In this document: positions 40,657-49,361 of the stretch, in pieces
How the letters are laid out: each line of letters opens with the position of its first letter
Numbering within the stretch: position 1 is the first letter of the stretch
Position numbers and translations under genes: made by a program
The notes under the pieces: generated by a model
Database searches by the model: none
The model's input: the letters and a program-made list of their open reading frames with translations, nothing else
Told to the model about the DNA's origin: nothing
DNA from: Chthonomonas sp. UBA1950
Lineage (GTDB): Bacteria; Armatimonadota; Fimbriimonadia; Fimbriimonadales; Fimbriimonadaceae
Length of the DNA stretch: 63,048 nt
NCBI GenBank assembly: GCA_002336105.1
Contig: DDEQ01000022.1
Coordinates: 85,070-148,117 of the forward strand
Direction: 5' to 3'

Positions 40657-43248
40657 GTGCCTACAATCGATATTGATAATATGAAGAATCCGAAGTTCTC
40701 ACATGCGTTTGAGGTGGTTGGTAATCTTCCCGAACCCCTAGCGCCGCTTAAGAAACTCGCTGCCAACTTCCGGTGGACATGGGACCATCCGACGCGAGAG
40801 CTTTTCCGCAGCATCGACAAATCTCTATGGGATGCCTCAGACCACAACCCGGTCGTCTTTCTTAACTCGATTCCCAAGGAGAGGCTAGAGAAGCTAGCAG
40901 CGGATAAGGTTTTTGTTGCTCGATTACAACATGCAGGCACCGATTTAGAAAATTACATCGGTGGTGAGAATTGGTTCGATCAAACCTATCCCGGCAAAAA
41001 GAAAGACACGACAATTGCCTATTTTTGCTTCGAGTTTGGCATCTCCGAAGGATTTCCAATCTATTCAGGCGGTCTTGGAATTCTTGCTGGCGACCACCTA
41101 AAAGCTGCCAGTGACCTTGGAATCCCTCTTGTCGGTGTTGGACTTCTCTACAATCGCGGATTCTTCCGACAAAGATTGAGCCACGACGGATGGCAACAAG
41201 AGATCTACCCACAATACGACTTCTATCAGATGCCGCTCACTTTGATGCGTGACGCGGAAGAGAAGCCGATCCACATTGGTGTTGAGTTCCCTGACCGCAC
41301 GGTGACCTGCCAGGTTTGGCGCGCCGAAGTTGGCCGAATTCAGCTTTACCTGCTCGACTCAAACGTTTTAGAAAACCAGCCAACAGACCAAGGCATCACA
41401 GACTCGCTCTATAGCGGCGATGAAGAGATGCGCATTCGCCAAGAGATGATTCTTGGAATTGGTGGTATGAAGGCACTTCGAGCCGTTGGCATCAATCCAA
41501 CGGTTTGCCACATGAATGAAGGTCACGCCGCATTCTTATCAGTTGAGCGGATCCGTCAGTTCATGACCGAGAACGGCTGCGACTTCCGAACCGCTCGCCA
41601 AGTCGTCGTCAGTGGGAACATCTTTACTACCCATACTCCAGTGCCTGCAGGTTTCGACTTGTTCCAGCCGCCGCTTCTTGAGCACTATATGGGCCGCGCG
41701 GTCAGCGCAACGGGAATGCCGTTCCACGACTTCGTCAAACTCGGACGAGTTGACCCAAGCAACGCTGGCGAAGCATTCAACATGGCTGTGCTTGCGATGG
41801 AAAACGCGAACTACGTTAACGGCGTTAGCAAACTCCACGCTAAGGTTTCGCGAAGCATGTTTGCAGGTCGCTGGCCGCTTCATCCAGAGGATGAGATTCC
41901 GATTGAAGCCATCACCAACGGTATCCACACAAGCACTTGGACAAGCAAGGCAATGACCGACCTGCTTGACAAGTATCTCGGACCGGCTTGGAGGGAGCAG
42001 TCTGACGACACGAGTGTTTGGAGCAAAGTCGATAACATTCCAGACGAAGAGCTTTGGTCGGTTCTGGAAAACCAACGTGGTGATCTTGTCCGATTTGTTC
42101 GCCGTCAACTCGGCAAGCAAATGCAGCAGAAGGCGATGGTTAATAACGTCATCGGCTCCGCTTCAGGCATTCTCGATCCGCGCATACTGACCATCGGATT
42201 TGCTCGCCGGTTTGCAACCTATAAACGTGGCAGCCTGATGTTAAGTGACCGAGAGCGCCTCAAGCAGATTCTGTTCCACCCCGAACGCCCGGTTCAGATC
42301 GTCATCGCAGGAAAATCGCACCCGCGAGATGACGGTGGAAAGACGATTATTCAGGATCTTTGGAACTTCATCAACCATGAAGGTGCCCGTGCAAGAATGG
42401 TCTTCATCGAAGACTACGACATGCGCGTTGCTCGAATGCTTGTCCAAGGTGTTGACCTGTGGCTCAACAACCCACGACGTCCATTCGAAGCTAGTGGCAC
42501 AAGCGGCATGAAGGTTGTGCCAAACGGTGGTTTGAACTGTTCCATCCTTGACGGCTGGTGGGATGAAGCCTACGAACCAGGCATCGGCTGGGCGATTGGC
42601 GACCGATCAGACGATAGCTCTGACGGAGGCCATCAAGACTGGCTCGATAGCCGCTCGCTGTATCACCTCATCGAATCTGAGATTGCGCCGACGTTCTATC
42701 ACCGCATAGACAACGGTTTGCCACGCGACTGGTTAAGGATTGTCAAGCGATCGATGAAGGAACATGCTCCGCAGTTCTCGACCTATCGCATGGTTCGCGA
42801 ATACACAGAACGCTTCTACATGCCCGCTGCAAGTCGGTACACGAATCTTGCTGGTGATAAGCAGGTTCGAGCTAAGAACGCTCTCCAATGGCGCGATCGT
42901 GTTCGATCGAACTGGGGCGACCTCTCTATCGTTGATGTTCATGATGATGCAAAGTCTTCCAACTCTCTTGGAACAGATTTCACCATCACCGCAAAGGTGA
43001 AACTCGGAAAAGTTGCACCTGAGGACATCACGGTTGAGGCGGTTGTGGGTCGAGTTGGGCCGAACCGCGAGCTCGTGCACACTCGCATGGAACACCTTAG
43101 TCATGTTGAAACGGTCGATGGCGTGTCTGTCTTCCAGGCTAAACTGGTTTGCGACATCACGGGTCACTTGGGCTACACGATTCGGGTTGTGCCATTCAAC
43201 GAAGATGTTTCTGTGCCAAGCGAGCTAAATCTGATCGCCTGGGGCTAA
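40657..43248 (+). CDS. glgP: Alpha-glucan phosphorylase (short GlgP type)
   Basis: This pyridoxal phosphate enzyme phosphorolyses glycogen or maltodextrin to glucose 1-phosphate. The 863 residues begin with the DUF3417 N-terminal region (NFRWTWDHPTRELFRSID) of the AgpA/short phosphorylase class, followed by the GT35 core. Landmarks are YFCFEFGISEGFPIYSGGLG (part), GVGLLYNRGFFRQ, HMNEGHAAF, and the cofactor lysine Lys619 in SGTSGMK. The GTG at 40657 is used; an ATG at 40681 gives a form shorter by eight residues, and neither has a good ribosome-binding site. No other glycogen genes are nearby. Confidence 0.95.
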   Translation: MPTIDIDNMKNPKFSHAFEVVGNLPEPLAPLKKLAANFRWTWDHPTRELFRSIDKSLWDASDHNPVVFLNSIPKERLEKLAADKVFVARLQHAGTDLENYIGGENWFDQTYPGKKKDTTIAYFCFEFGISEGFPIYSGGLGILAGDHLKAASDLGIPLVGVGLLYNRGFFRQRLSHDGWQQEIYPQYDFYQMPLTLMRDAEEKPIHIGVEFPDRTVTCQVWRAEVGRIQLYLLDSNVLENQPTDQGITDSLYSGDEEMRIRQEMILGIGGMKALRAVGINPTVCHMNEGHAAFLSVERIRQFMTENGCDFRTARQVVVSGNIFTTHTPVPAGFDLFQPPLLEHYMGRAVSATGMPFHDFVKLGRVDPSNAGEAFNMAVLAMENANYVNGVSKLHAKVSRSMFAGRWPLHPEDEIPIEAITNGIHTSTWTSKAMTDLLDKYLGPAWREQSDDTSVWSKVDNIPDEELWSVLENQRGDLVRFVRRQLGKQMQQKAMVNNVIGSASGILDPRILTIGFARRFATYKRGSLMLSDRERLKQILFHPERPVQIVIAGKSHPRDDGGKTIIQDLWNFINHEGARARMVFIEDYDMRVARMLVQGVDLWLNNPRRPFEASGTSGMKVVPNGGLNCSILDGWWDEAYEPGIGWAIGDRSDDSSDGGHQDWLDSRSLYHLIESEIAPTFYHRIDNGLPRDWLRIVKRSMKEHAPQFSTYRMVREYTERFYMPAASRYTNLAGDKQVRAKNALQWRDRVRSNWGDLSIVDVHDDAKSSNSLGTDFTITAKVKLGKVAPEDITVEAVVGRVGPNRELVHTRMEHLSHVETVDGVSVFQAKLVCDITGHLGYTIRVVPFNEDVSVPSELNLIAWG

Positions 43249-43284
43249 GCTTCGGGTATTCTGTACGTCCTTGCCGAGAGGTTG

Positions 43285-43310
43285 GAGCCCAAAGCGCCAG
43301 TTTTGGGCTC
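43285..43310 (+). promoter_or_regulatory. Hairpin in the rpsJ leader
   Basis: GAGCCCAAA (43285-43293) and TTTGGGCTC (43302-43310) pair perfectly over nine positions with an eight-base loop, 30 bases before the rpsJ ATG. No T-run follows. It could be a leader structure for ribosomal protein autoregulation, or the end of the glgP transcript. Confidence 0.5.
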
Positions 43311-43340
43311 GTAATTCGCGGTTAAGTTTAAGGAAATATC

Positions 43341-43652
43341 ATGGCTGGCATTAAAGTTCGCATTCGCCTTCGCGCGTACGATCACCGCATTATCGACCAA
43401 TCCGCTGAGAAGATCACCGATACCGCGCGCCGCACCGGTGCTCGAGTTAAGGGTCCGATTCCGCTCCCCACGAATATTCGACGATTCAGCGTCATTCGCG
43501 GTCCGCACATCGACAAGGAGTCGATGGAGCAGTTCGAGCTTCGAACCCACAACCGACTCATCGACATTCTTGAGCCTACCAACAAGACCATCGATGCTCT
43601 GATGCGACTCGACCTGCCTAGCGGTGTCGATATCGAAATCAAGAGCGCGTAA
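43341..43652 (+). CDS. rpsJ: 30S ribosomal protein S10
   Basis: This is a component of the small ribosomal subunit head; it also joins NusB in antitermination complexes. The 103 residues contain the typical KVRIRLRAYDHRIIDQSAEKI (part), GARVKGPIPLPTNIRRFSV, HIDKESMEQFELRTHNRLIDI (part) and GVDIEIKSA. Aggregated over the sequence the match is complete. It lies alone after glgP; the usual next genes of the S10 operon (rplC, rplD) are missing. GGAAATATC precedes the ATG. Confidence 0.97.
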   Translation: MAGIKVRIRLRAYDHRIIDQSAEKITDTARRTGARVKGPIPLPTNIRRFSVIRGPHIDKESMEQFELRTHNRLIDILEPTNKTIDALMRLDLPSGVDIEIKSA

Positions 43653-43807
43653 GGCTCAAACACAAATCGTTTTTATTGGGCTTATTCTCTATACTTTTTC
43701 GCTGATCTTGAACGGATCAACCAAAGTTGCAGAGTAAGCCCCCGACTGGGTATCATTTACCTTTGGCTCTGTGCTTAAGTGCACGAGTTCCGTTCAACGA
43801 GAACCAC

Positions 43808-44416
43808 ATGGCGACCTATCGAGGAAGAAAGACTGACATCTGCCGCACCGTCGGCTTTGACATTTGGGGACGCGCGAAGAAGCCCCGTAAGCGCAGCGGT
43901 TATCCTGCTGGCCAGCATGGTCCTAACATGAAGGACCGACGCCAGTCAGAGTACGGCGAGCAGCTTTTGGCTAAGCAGGTCATTCGACGCTATTACAACC
44001 TTCTAGAGCGACAGTTCAGCGGTACGTTTAAGAAAGCTCAGCGAATGCCAGGCAACACCAGCCTTAACTTCCTCCGACTTCTTGAGCTCCGACTTGCAAC
44101 TGCAGTTTGGAGACTTGGATACGCACGATCACCATTCCAGGCACGACAGATGGTAAGCCACTGCCACATCCTGGTCAATGGCAAGATCGTAAACATTGCC
44201 AGCTACACCCTACGCATCGGCGATGTGGTTGAGGTTCGAGATCGTCCTTCCAGCCGAGGAATCGCTACTGCCAATCACTTCGAAGGCGCTGCAGTTCCTG
44301 CTTACATGGAAGCCGACGTAACCGGCTTCAAGGGCAAGATCATTGCTCTTCCAGAGCGCGAGGACTTCCCTGGCTTCTTCCAAGAGCAGCAAGTCGTCGA
44401 ATTCTACGCTCGTTAA
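43808..44416 (+). CDS. rpsD: 30S ribosomal protein S4
   Basis: S4 is a primary 16S rRNA-binding protein of the small subunit and a translational repressor of its own operon in some bacteria. The 202 residues begin ATYRGRKTDICRT and include the KQVIRRYYNLLERQF region, RLDLELRLA-like LELRLATAVWRLGYA, and the S4 RNA-binding domain HILVNGKIVNIASY. It lacks the zinc-binding cysteine cluster (C-minus type; only Cys12 and one later Cys). I chose the ATG at 43808 because upstream in-frame residues do not resemble S4. The gene lies outside the rpsM-rpsK-rpsD-rpoA set, 155 bases after rpsJ; that gap has a TATACT at 43691 and may hold a separate promoter. Confidence 0.96.
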   Translation: MATYRGRKTDICRTVGFDIWGRAKKPRKRSGYPAGQHGPNMKDRRQSEYGEQLLAKQVIRRYYNLLERQFSGTFKKAQRMPGNTSLNFLRLLELRLATAVWRLGYARSPFQARQMVSHCHILVNGKIVNIASYTLRIGDVVEVRDRPSSRGIATANHFEGAAVPAYMEADVTGFKGKIIALPEREDFPGFFQEQQVVEFYAR

Positions 44417-44435
44417 GAGTCACCTTCATACGAAG

Positions 44436-44471
44436 AACCTTGCCTTCCCCCTCGAAAGGCAAGGTTTTTTT
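44436..44471 (+). terminator. Terminator after rpsD
   Basis: AACCTTGCCTT (44436-44446) and AAGGCAAGGTT (44456-44466) form an 11-base-pair stem with a nine-base loop and are followed by a run of seven T. It ends the rpsD transcript. Confidence 0.92.
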
Positions 44472-44476
44472 GTGCC

Positions 44477-45214
44477 TCAGTCTTTCTTGGGGGGAAGGAA
44501 CGGATTGATGCGAACTTTCATAGCTTCAATGTGTTCCAGTTCAAGCTTCTCATAGAGTTCCAGTGGAAGCTTTGCCAAACCATAGACGCAAGAATCCTGG
44601 TGCATTCGAACGGAGTATCCGGCGTCTCCGTAGCTATAATGCCACCACTCATCGCGGCAGTTGCTAAACCCAACGCCCATCATTGCGTCATAAAGAGCCA
44701 TTCTATTTCTTAGGGCAGTTTCGGAAAGTCCGAGTGAGAAAGTTGCAGCCGCCTGAAATCGCTCGTAGGGAGAGCTGATGTCAATAACCTCATTGTTCTC
44801 GTCAATGAGCCAAACATCAACTGCAGCGCCAGTACAATGTCCTGGAGGAGCCTTTTGGTCGGTAGGCGCAACCCAGCGACAAACCGTTCGTCGCAACGCT
44901 GTGTGGTTTCGCTCAGGATAAGCCTCCACTGCGCATGCATAGATGTGGTCATAAATGCGCTGCTGCCTTTCGATTGGCCGCCATCCTTCGACGAGACCAA
45001 GATACATCCCTTTTGGCAGTGCCTGTGCCGCCTTTTCGCACATTTCTGCTACCGTCTGTCTCACGTATGGAATCACGCTTGGGCGAAACATACGCACAGA
45101 TGGAGCCACCACACGGATATCAACGAGCGGTTCTCCGTTGTCCAACTCTTTGATCTTATTCAGTAAATGAATGGGTTCTGGTGTTCCCTTGGACCAATCT
45201 CTCTTGGGACTCAA
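44477..45214 (-). CDS. D-alanyl-D-alanine dipeptidase (VanX/DdpX family)
   Basis: This M15D zinc peptidase hydrolyses D-Ala-D-Ala. The 245 residues carry Arg79 (EGWRP), the zinc ligands His126 and Asp133 (GHCTGAAVD) and His202, with catalytic Glu199 in DEWWHY; all the family's active-site residues are present. Unlike many homologues it has no signal peptide, so it should be cytoplasmic, as VanX is. It overlaps the polysaccharide-export gene upstream by four bases. No VanH/VanA partners are present, so glycopeptide resistance is not implied; peptidoglycan turnover or D-Ala-D-Ala use as nutrient is more likely. Confidence 0.9.
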   Translation of the reverse strand: MSPKRDWSKGTPEPIHLLNKIKELDNGEPLVDIRVVAPSVRMFRPSVIPYVRQTVAEMCEKAAQALPKGMYLGLVEGWRPIERQQRIYDHIYACAVEAYPERNHTALRRTVCRWVAPTDQKAPPGHCTGAAVDVWLIDENNEVIDISSPYERFQAAATFSLGLSETALRNRMALYDAMMGVGFSNCRDEWWHYSYGDAGYSVRMHQDSCVYGLAKLPLELYEKLELEHIEAMKVRINPFLPPKKD

Positions 45215-46185
45215 CGACCCCTCACCTCGATAACATCGTTTTTCATCAGTTTTGGATTCTCGACGCGCCTAGTGTACAAAGCACGAATATCTATTCTACG
45301 AGTTCCATTGCCCGGACCGGCAATCCGGGTGAGCAAAACAAGATCATTTGGTGTGTTTGGCTTTGGCCCCCCGGCTGCTCTCAACGCATCAATCAGTGTC
45401 ATACCGCTCTTGAAAGCGACTAATCCTACCCGGACGACGTTGCCTTTCAACTTCACGTGGTCTCGATAAGTCAGCAGCTCGACTTTGATGATGTCCCCTG
45501 GTTTGAGGGCAAAACCGGCTTCATGGGGCAAGTCAATGGGAATCTGCTCGCTCCCACGAATGACCAGAACCCGCTCTTGATCTGCCTGCGGACCGAATCC
45601 ACCTGCCTGCTTTATAGCGTTCGCCACGGATAGGCCAGACTCAAATGGCACCGAACCGGCATGACCCACTCCACCGACAACACCTATGCTATGCGACTCG
45701 GTACTCAGCTGAACCGTGACTTCGTCGCCGACCTGAAGTGGCTGTTTTGAGTCAGTGTTTATTGACTCCTCGGTGCCATCCATATGGACAATCTTGACTT
45801 TGCTCATGTCGGCATCTTTCGATGGCCTAGCTATTCTCAGAAGGTCTGCGACCCGCCATTTAGGATCAAGCCGAAGCGTTAGCTGAGATTCGACGAGTCC
45901 TTTGACATGCACGAATCCTTCTGACGGTAGATAGGTTGTGATCTCAAGTTCGAGGTTTCGCTCAAGTAAGTGCTTACCTTCTGCTTCAAGCTTTTCTTTA
46001 AGCCACGTCGCCGACCGAGTCAGAACGAAAAAGCTCCCTAGTTGAGGAACTGAGATCGAACCGTCCACTCCTACTATGCGTCGCACCGAAATCGAAGGGT
46101 CGTTGGCACATGTGACGACGATCCCGTCGCCGACAGCAAATGCCCGGCTAGAAACGAAAACCGTCGCGACCAAACAAGTCAGCAT
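45211..46185 (-). CDS. SLBB-domain polysaccharide export protein
   Basis: This 324-residue exported protein has an N-terminal signal (LTCLVATVFVSSRAFA), a poly-export domain (about 22-110, with DGSISVPQLG and LERNLELEITTY) and SLBB-type repeats (GGVGHAGSVPFESGLSVANAI and GNVVRVGLVAFKSGMTLIDAL, each shown in part). This is the Wza/EpsC type outer-membrane polysaccharide export fold. No polymerase, flippase or copolymerase lies nearby. It is between an epimerase gene (17 bases upstream) and the dipeptidase gene, in one transcript. Confidence 0.86.
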   Translation of the reverse strand: MLTCLVATVFVSSRAFAVGDGIVVTCANDPSISVRRIVGVDGSISVPQLGSFFVLTRSATWLKEKLEAEGKHLLERNLELEITTYLPSEGFVHVKGLVESQLTLRLDPKWRVADLLRIARPSKDADMSKVKIVHMDGTEESINTDSKQPLQVGDEVTVQLSTESHSIGVVGGVGHAGSVPFESGLSVANAIKQAGGFGPQADQERVLVIRGSEQIPIDLPHEAGFALKPGDIIKVELLTYRDHVKLKGNVVRVGLVAFKSGMTLIDALRAAGGPKPNTPNDLVLLTRIAGPGNGTRRIDIRALYTRRVENPKLMKNDVIEVRGR

Positions 46186-46201
46186 CTGGTTTGGATGCTA
46201 C

Positions 46202-47179
46202 CTAGCCTTGATCCAGAAGAGCTATTAACTCGAGCTCACGCTCACGTGAGATCCCAAAACGTGGGGGATTTTCGACAGGCGTAGATCTCCACCAATCGAG
46301 CGTATCGCGAGTCGTATCTTCCAATGGACGATACCGCAACCCGCGCTTAATCGCCTTATCTGAGCTTATATCAACTAAACCATCGGAGTTACCGTCAAAC
46401 GGAAACGAAAGCGGAAACTCCTTCATAAAGTCGATTTCGTTCTGCGTTAAAAACTCTTCGCTAACCCACCTAATCTCGGCGGCGGCCCCAGTTCGACACG
46501 CCTCAAGAAGGGTTAGCCAGGTCCTTGTCGGGCCGGCAGTGTTGTAGATACCTCTCAGCTCATTTTCTAGACCAGTGACCATGAATTCGGCAAGATCGCG
46601 AACATCGATGACTTGCATCGGAGCTTGCCGCCGGTCCGGACACAGAACTGTCCCACCGCTGCCCACTCGCTCCACCCAATGTGTAAAGCGGTTTGTCGGG
46701 TCATATGGCCCCACGATAAAGCCAGGTCGGACGATCAAGCCTCGATCTCCAAACACGCTTTCAACTGCTTCCTCGCAGAGAACTTTCAGCGGTCCGTAGG
46801 TTTCGCCATTGACCACATCTCCCTCTGGATCGCCACCCATTTGAACAGGTGCGCTCTCGTCAGAACCAGCAATCGCAGGTTCCTTGTATACGCTGATCGT
46901 CGATACGAACAAATATCTGGTGACAGACTGGAAGAAATCGACGCTCTGCTTAACGATCTTGGGCAAGTATCCGCAGGTGTCCACGACGACATCCCATTCG
47001 TCGGGATACATCCCAGGGAAGCCGCCTGTGCGGTCGGCTAGAATCTCGCCCGCACCTTGAATGTTATGCGATCCCTTGGATCCACGGTGAAGCAAAGTAA
47101 CCTGGTGCCCCTTGGCAATCGCCGCTTTAGCGAAGTGTCTTCCGACAAAAACTGTGCCACCAATGACGAGAATACGCAT
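46202..47179 (-). CDS. NAD-dependent epimerase/dehydratase (extended SDR)
   Basis: This protein has the Rossmann glycine motif ILVIGGTVFVGRHFAK at its N-terminus (residues 3-18), a Ser-Tyr pair (TISVYKE), and downstream PGFIVGPYDP. It lacks the Tyr-x3-Lys at the classical position, since YKE is followed by PAI, so catalysis may be non-standard. The first-codon choice is the ATG at 47179; an in-frame TTG at 47197 adds six residues. Family members modify nucleotide sugars or act on mRNA (CSP41-like). The operon order with the polysaccharide-export gene supports a sugar-nucleotide role, but weakly. Confidence 0.8.
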   Translation of the reverse strand: MRILVIGGTVFVGRHFAKAAIAKGHQVTLLHRGSKGSHNIQGAGEILADRTGGFPGMYPDEWDVVVDTCGYLPKIVKQSVDFFQSVTRYLFVSTISVYKEPAIAGSDESAPVQMGGDPEGDVVNGETYGPLKVLCEEAVESVFGDRGLIVRPGFIVGPYDPTNRFTHWVERVGSGGTVLCPDRRQAPMQVIDVRDLAEFMVTGLENELRGIYNTAGPTRTWLTLLEACRTGAAAEIRWVSEEFLTQNEIDFMKEFPLSFPFDGNSDGLVDISSDKAIKRGLRYRPLEDTTRDTLDWWRSTPVENPPRFGISRERELELIALLDQG

Positions 47180-47235
47180 CGTATGAGGATACGCCAACCT
47201 ACATATCTTAAAGTTCCGGGTCTACTATTGGGTAT

Positions 47236-47781
47236 ATGTCGTCTGCAAAAACAGTTTCGTCCACCCGAACCGTCATGAGCGAAATCATGACCCCCAACGA
47301 CGCCAACTTCTTGGGGAAAGTTTTTGGAGGACGTCTGCTGGCTCTGCTCGACCTCTGCGCCTACACGACGGCAGCCCGTTTCTGCGGCGATGCTTGCGTA
47401 ACCGCCAGCTTCGACCGTGTTGATTTTCACCAAGCCATCGAAGTCGGTGAAGTTGTTACGCTAGAGGGTATGGTCAGCTACGTGGGCCGCTCAAGCATCG
47501 AGGTCACCATCGAAGTAACGGCAGAAAACATCCTGCAAGGCACCAAACGCCACACCAACACAGCACGAGTAACCATGGTTGCCATCCGGCACAATGCTCC
47601 GGTTGAAGTTCCAAGATTGATCTGTGAGTCGCGAGAAGACAAAATACACTTCTTGCAGGGCAAACTTCGACGTGAACTGCGCATAAAGCAACGAAACGAT
47701 TCTGATCGCATTTTAAACGGCTACGAAATTGCCACCGATGAAGAGCTCGACGTCTTTCTCTCGCAGGATCAGCTTAGCTAA
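47236..47781 (+). CDS. Acyl-CoA thioesterase (hotdog fold)
   Basis: This 181-residue protein is of the YciA/BACH type single hotdog thioesterases that release fatty acids from acyl-CoA. Landmarks are VMSEIMTPNDANFLGKVFGG (helix with catalytic Asn-Asp region), LLALLDLCAY, CVTASFDRVDFHQ and VGRSSIEVTIEV. A charged C-terminal extension (about residues 130-181) is longer than in YciA. The ATG at 47236 is divergent from the SDR gene, with 56 bases between the starts. No substrate can be inferred. Confidence 0.88.
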   Translation: MSSAKTVSSTRTVMSEIMTPNDANFLGKVFGGRLLALLDLCAYTTAARFCGDACVTASFDRVDFHQAIEVGEVVTLEGMVSYVGRSSIEVTIEVTAENILQGTKRHTNTARVTMVAIRHNAPVEVPRLICESREDKIHFLQGKLRRELRIKQRNDSDRILNGYEIATDEELDVFLSQDQLS

Positions 47782-47826
47782 CTTGACCGAATCCCCCATA
47801 GAAACGCTTGCAGGAACTCCGATCTC

Positions 47827-49098
47827 TTGAATCCTAATTCCGACTTTTCCCGCGCCTCTCGGACGAAGCTCGCGACGTTGCTGTTTCTGACTACCGCAAC
47901 TTTTGGATTCCTTCAACCGTTTGTCCCGCTTTTCATGAAGTCCTCTGGCCTCATGAAAGGTGAAGTCGGTTTGGCGACTGGAATCGGCACAGCGATGGCA
48001 CTACTGATTCAGCCGATCTTGGGAAAATGGTCGGATAAGGTCGATGCTAGACGACCATTCATTTTTATCTGCTCACTAGTAGCCTTCTTTGCCTTTACCT
48101 CCTTCCCATATGCCACTTCGCTGGCAACATTCTGCCTTCTTTTTGCTTTAGGCACCAACGGTACGACGTATCTGCAAGCTTCGACGGCCGCGATTGCCGG
48201 ACGAATGGTGAGCGGGCCAGGCGGGGGAAAAGTCTATGCCTCACTAAGAGTTTGGGGGTCGGTTGGCTACATCATCGTTTCACTGACGACGGGCATATTG
48301 TTGCGCTACTTCCACAAAGGGCCGCTTGGCAAGGCAGAACTAGATCCGGTCTTCTTTATTGGCCCATCCCTTTTCTTAGGGATCGCAGCCCTTGCCTGGT
48401 TCCTACCGGATCGTAGAAACCGCGACGAGCAAGCTGTCTCTAGGGTTAAGGTTCCAATCTCGGGCAACCTCAAAACCTTCCTCATTTCTTACTTTCTTTA
48501 CAACATTTCGTTGTACGGAGCGACCTCGTTCCTCAGCATCTATATGGAGACACTTGGCGCTGATGGACTGTGGATAACCGGAATGTTTGCCGCAGGCGTC
48601 GTCATCGAAGTCATGGTGATGACTCAATCTGGAGCTTGGTCAGACCGGTATGGAAGACGTCCAGCGTTAGCGATCTCGTACATTCTGCTCCCTATCCGGC
48701 TTTTTCTGTATGCACCGGCAACTGGTCCGTTGTGGTTACTCATGGTTCAGAGCTTGCACGGAATCAACTTTGGAATTGTTGGGGCTGTTGCCGTAGCGTT
48801 TGCCAATGATCTAGCCGGCGAAGGCACTCATGGTCAGGCACAAGCTCGACTTTTCGCCACCCAAGGATTCGCCGCCGCAGTTGGGCCAGTGCTATTTGGG
48901 TTTACGAGCGAGGCTTTCGGGTTGCGAACCATGTTTGTCGTCGCTGGTGCGATCGCACTCGCAGCCGCCGTTGTTCTCGTCTTTGGCGTCGAAGACTCCC
49001 ATTCTGGCTCACGCAGTATCGCTGACCGCTTTCCGACTTCGCTTCGCCCATTCGTTGCGTGGCTTGACCATCCTCCGCGTTTGATGAGGAACAAGTAG
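47827..49098 (+). CDS. MFS transporter
   Basis: This 423-residue inner-membrane protein has 12 predicted membrane segments in two halves, with a DKVDARRPF loop between segments 2 and 3 (motif A: GKWSDKVDARRP) and a second DRYGRRPAL loop in the second half. Both motif-A copies are typical of the major facilitator superfamily. The start is TTG at 47827 with AGGAA about nine bases upstream. A single-gene unit is likely. The substrate is unknown; the pattern resembles drug or sugar efflux transporters. Confidence 0.9.
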   Translation: MNPNSDFSRASRTKLATLLFLTTATFGFLQPFVPLFMKSSGLMKGEVGLATGIGTAMALLIQPILGKWSDKVDARRPFIFICSLVAFFAFTSFPYATSLATFCLLFALGTNGTTYLQASTAAIAGRMVSGPGGGKVYASLRVWGSVGYIIVSLTTGILLRYFHKGPLGKAELDPVFFIGPSLFLGIAALAWFLPDRRNRDEQAVSRVKVPISGNLKTFLISYFLYNISLYGATSFLSIYMETLGADGLWITGMFAAGVVIEVMVMTQSGAWSDRYGRRPALAISYILLPIRLFLYAPATGPLWLLMVQSLHGINFGIVGAVAVAFANDLAGEGTHGQAQARLFATQGFAAAVGPVLFGFTSEAFGLRTMFVVAGAIALAAAVVLVFGVEDSHSGSRSIADRFPTSLRPFVAWLDHPPRLMRNK

Positions 49099-49199
49099 GT
49101 TTAGGCTTTTGGTCTTGGCTAATTCACCTCTCATGCTCAGATTTAAGGCAGCCTACGCACCTTTCATATCGAAACATTATTCAGTGGACGTTCTATCGC

Positions 49200-49361
49200 C
49201 GAAAATGGGCAGACAAGCGTGACTCATCTGCAAAGGTCTCGCTTGTAAGTAACAATCTCAATTGACTCTTCAGGATAGAGGAGCAACACGAGGACCCAAG
49301 CGCACTCTTAAAGTGCAACTCTTCCCCGCTAAGCTAAAGGCTAGCGGGGCTTTTTCTTTTT
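49200..49361 (+). ncRNA. Candidate structured RNA or long 3' region
   Basis: The 260 bases after the MFS gene contain three consecutive inverted repeats: ACAAGCG/CGCTTGT (49213-49219 and 49240-49246), GCACT/AGTGC (49302-49306 and 49312-49316) and CCCCGCTA/TAGCGGGG (49324-49331 and 49342-49349). The last is followed by TTTTTCTTTTT, a good plus-strand terminator, which overlaps the 3' end of the opposite ygfZ gene. No reading frame of sense is found. The stretch could be a small RNA or a structured 3' untranslated region. I matched it to no known RNA family. Confidence 0.4.
49324..49361 (+). terminator. Terminator downstream of the MFS gene
   Basis: An eight-base-pair GC-rich stem (CCCCGCTA with TAGCGGGG, ten-base loop) is followed by TTTTTCTTTTT. 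It lies about 225 bases beyond the MFS stop. Confidence 0.88.

Noticed and set aside
41539..42120. 193-codon open frame opposite glgP
   Set aside because: It is antisense to the conserved catalytic domain of the phosphorylase.
44837..45166. Overlapping plus-strand frames opposite the VanX-like gene
   Set aside because: Three frames overlap each other and the real gene; none has a plausible ribosome-binding site.
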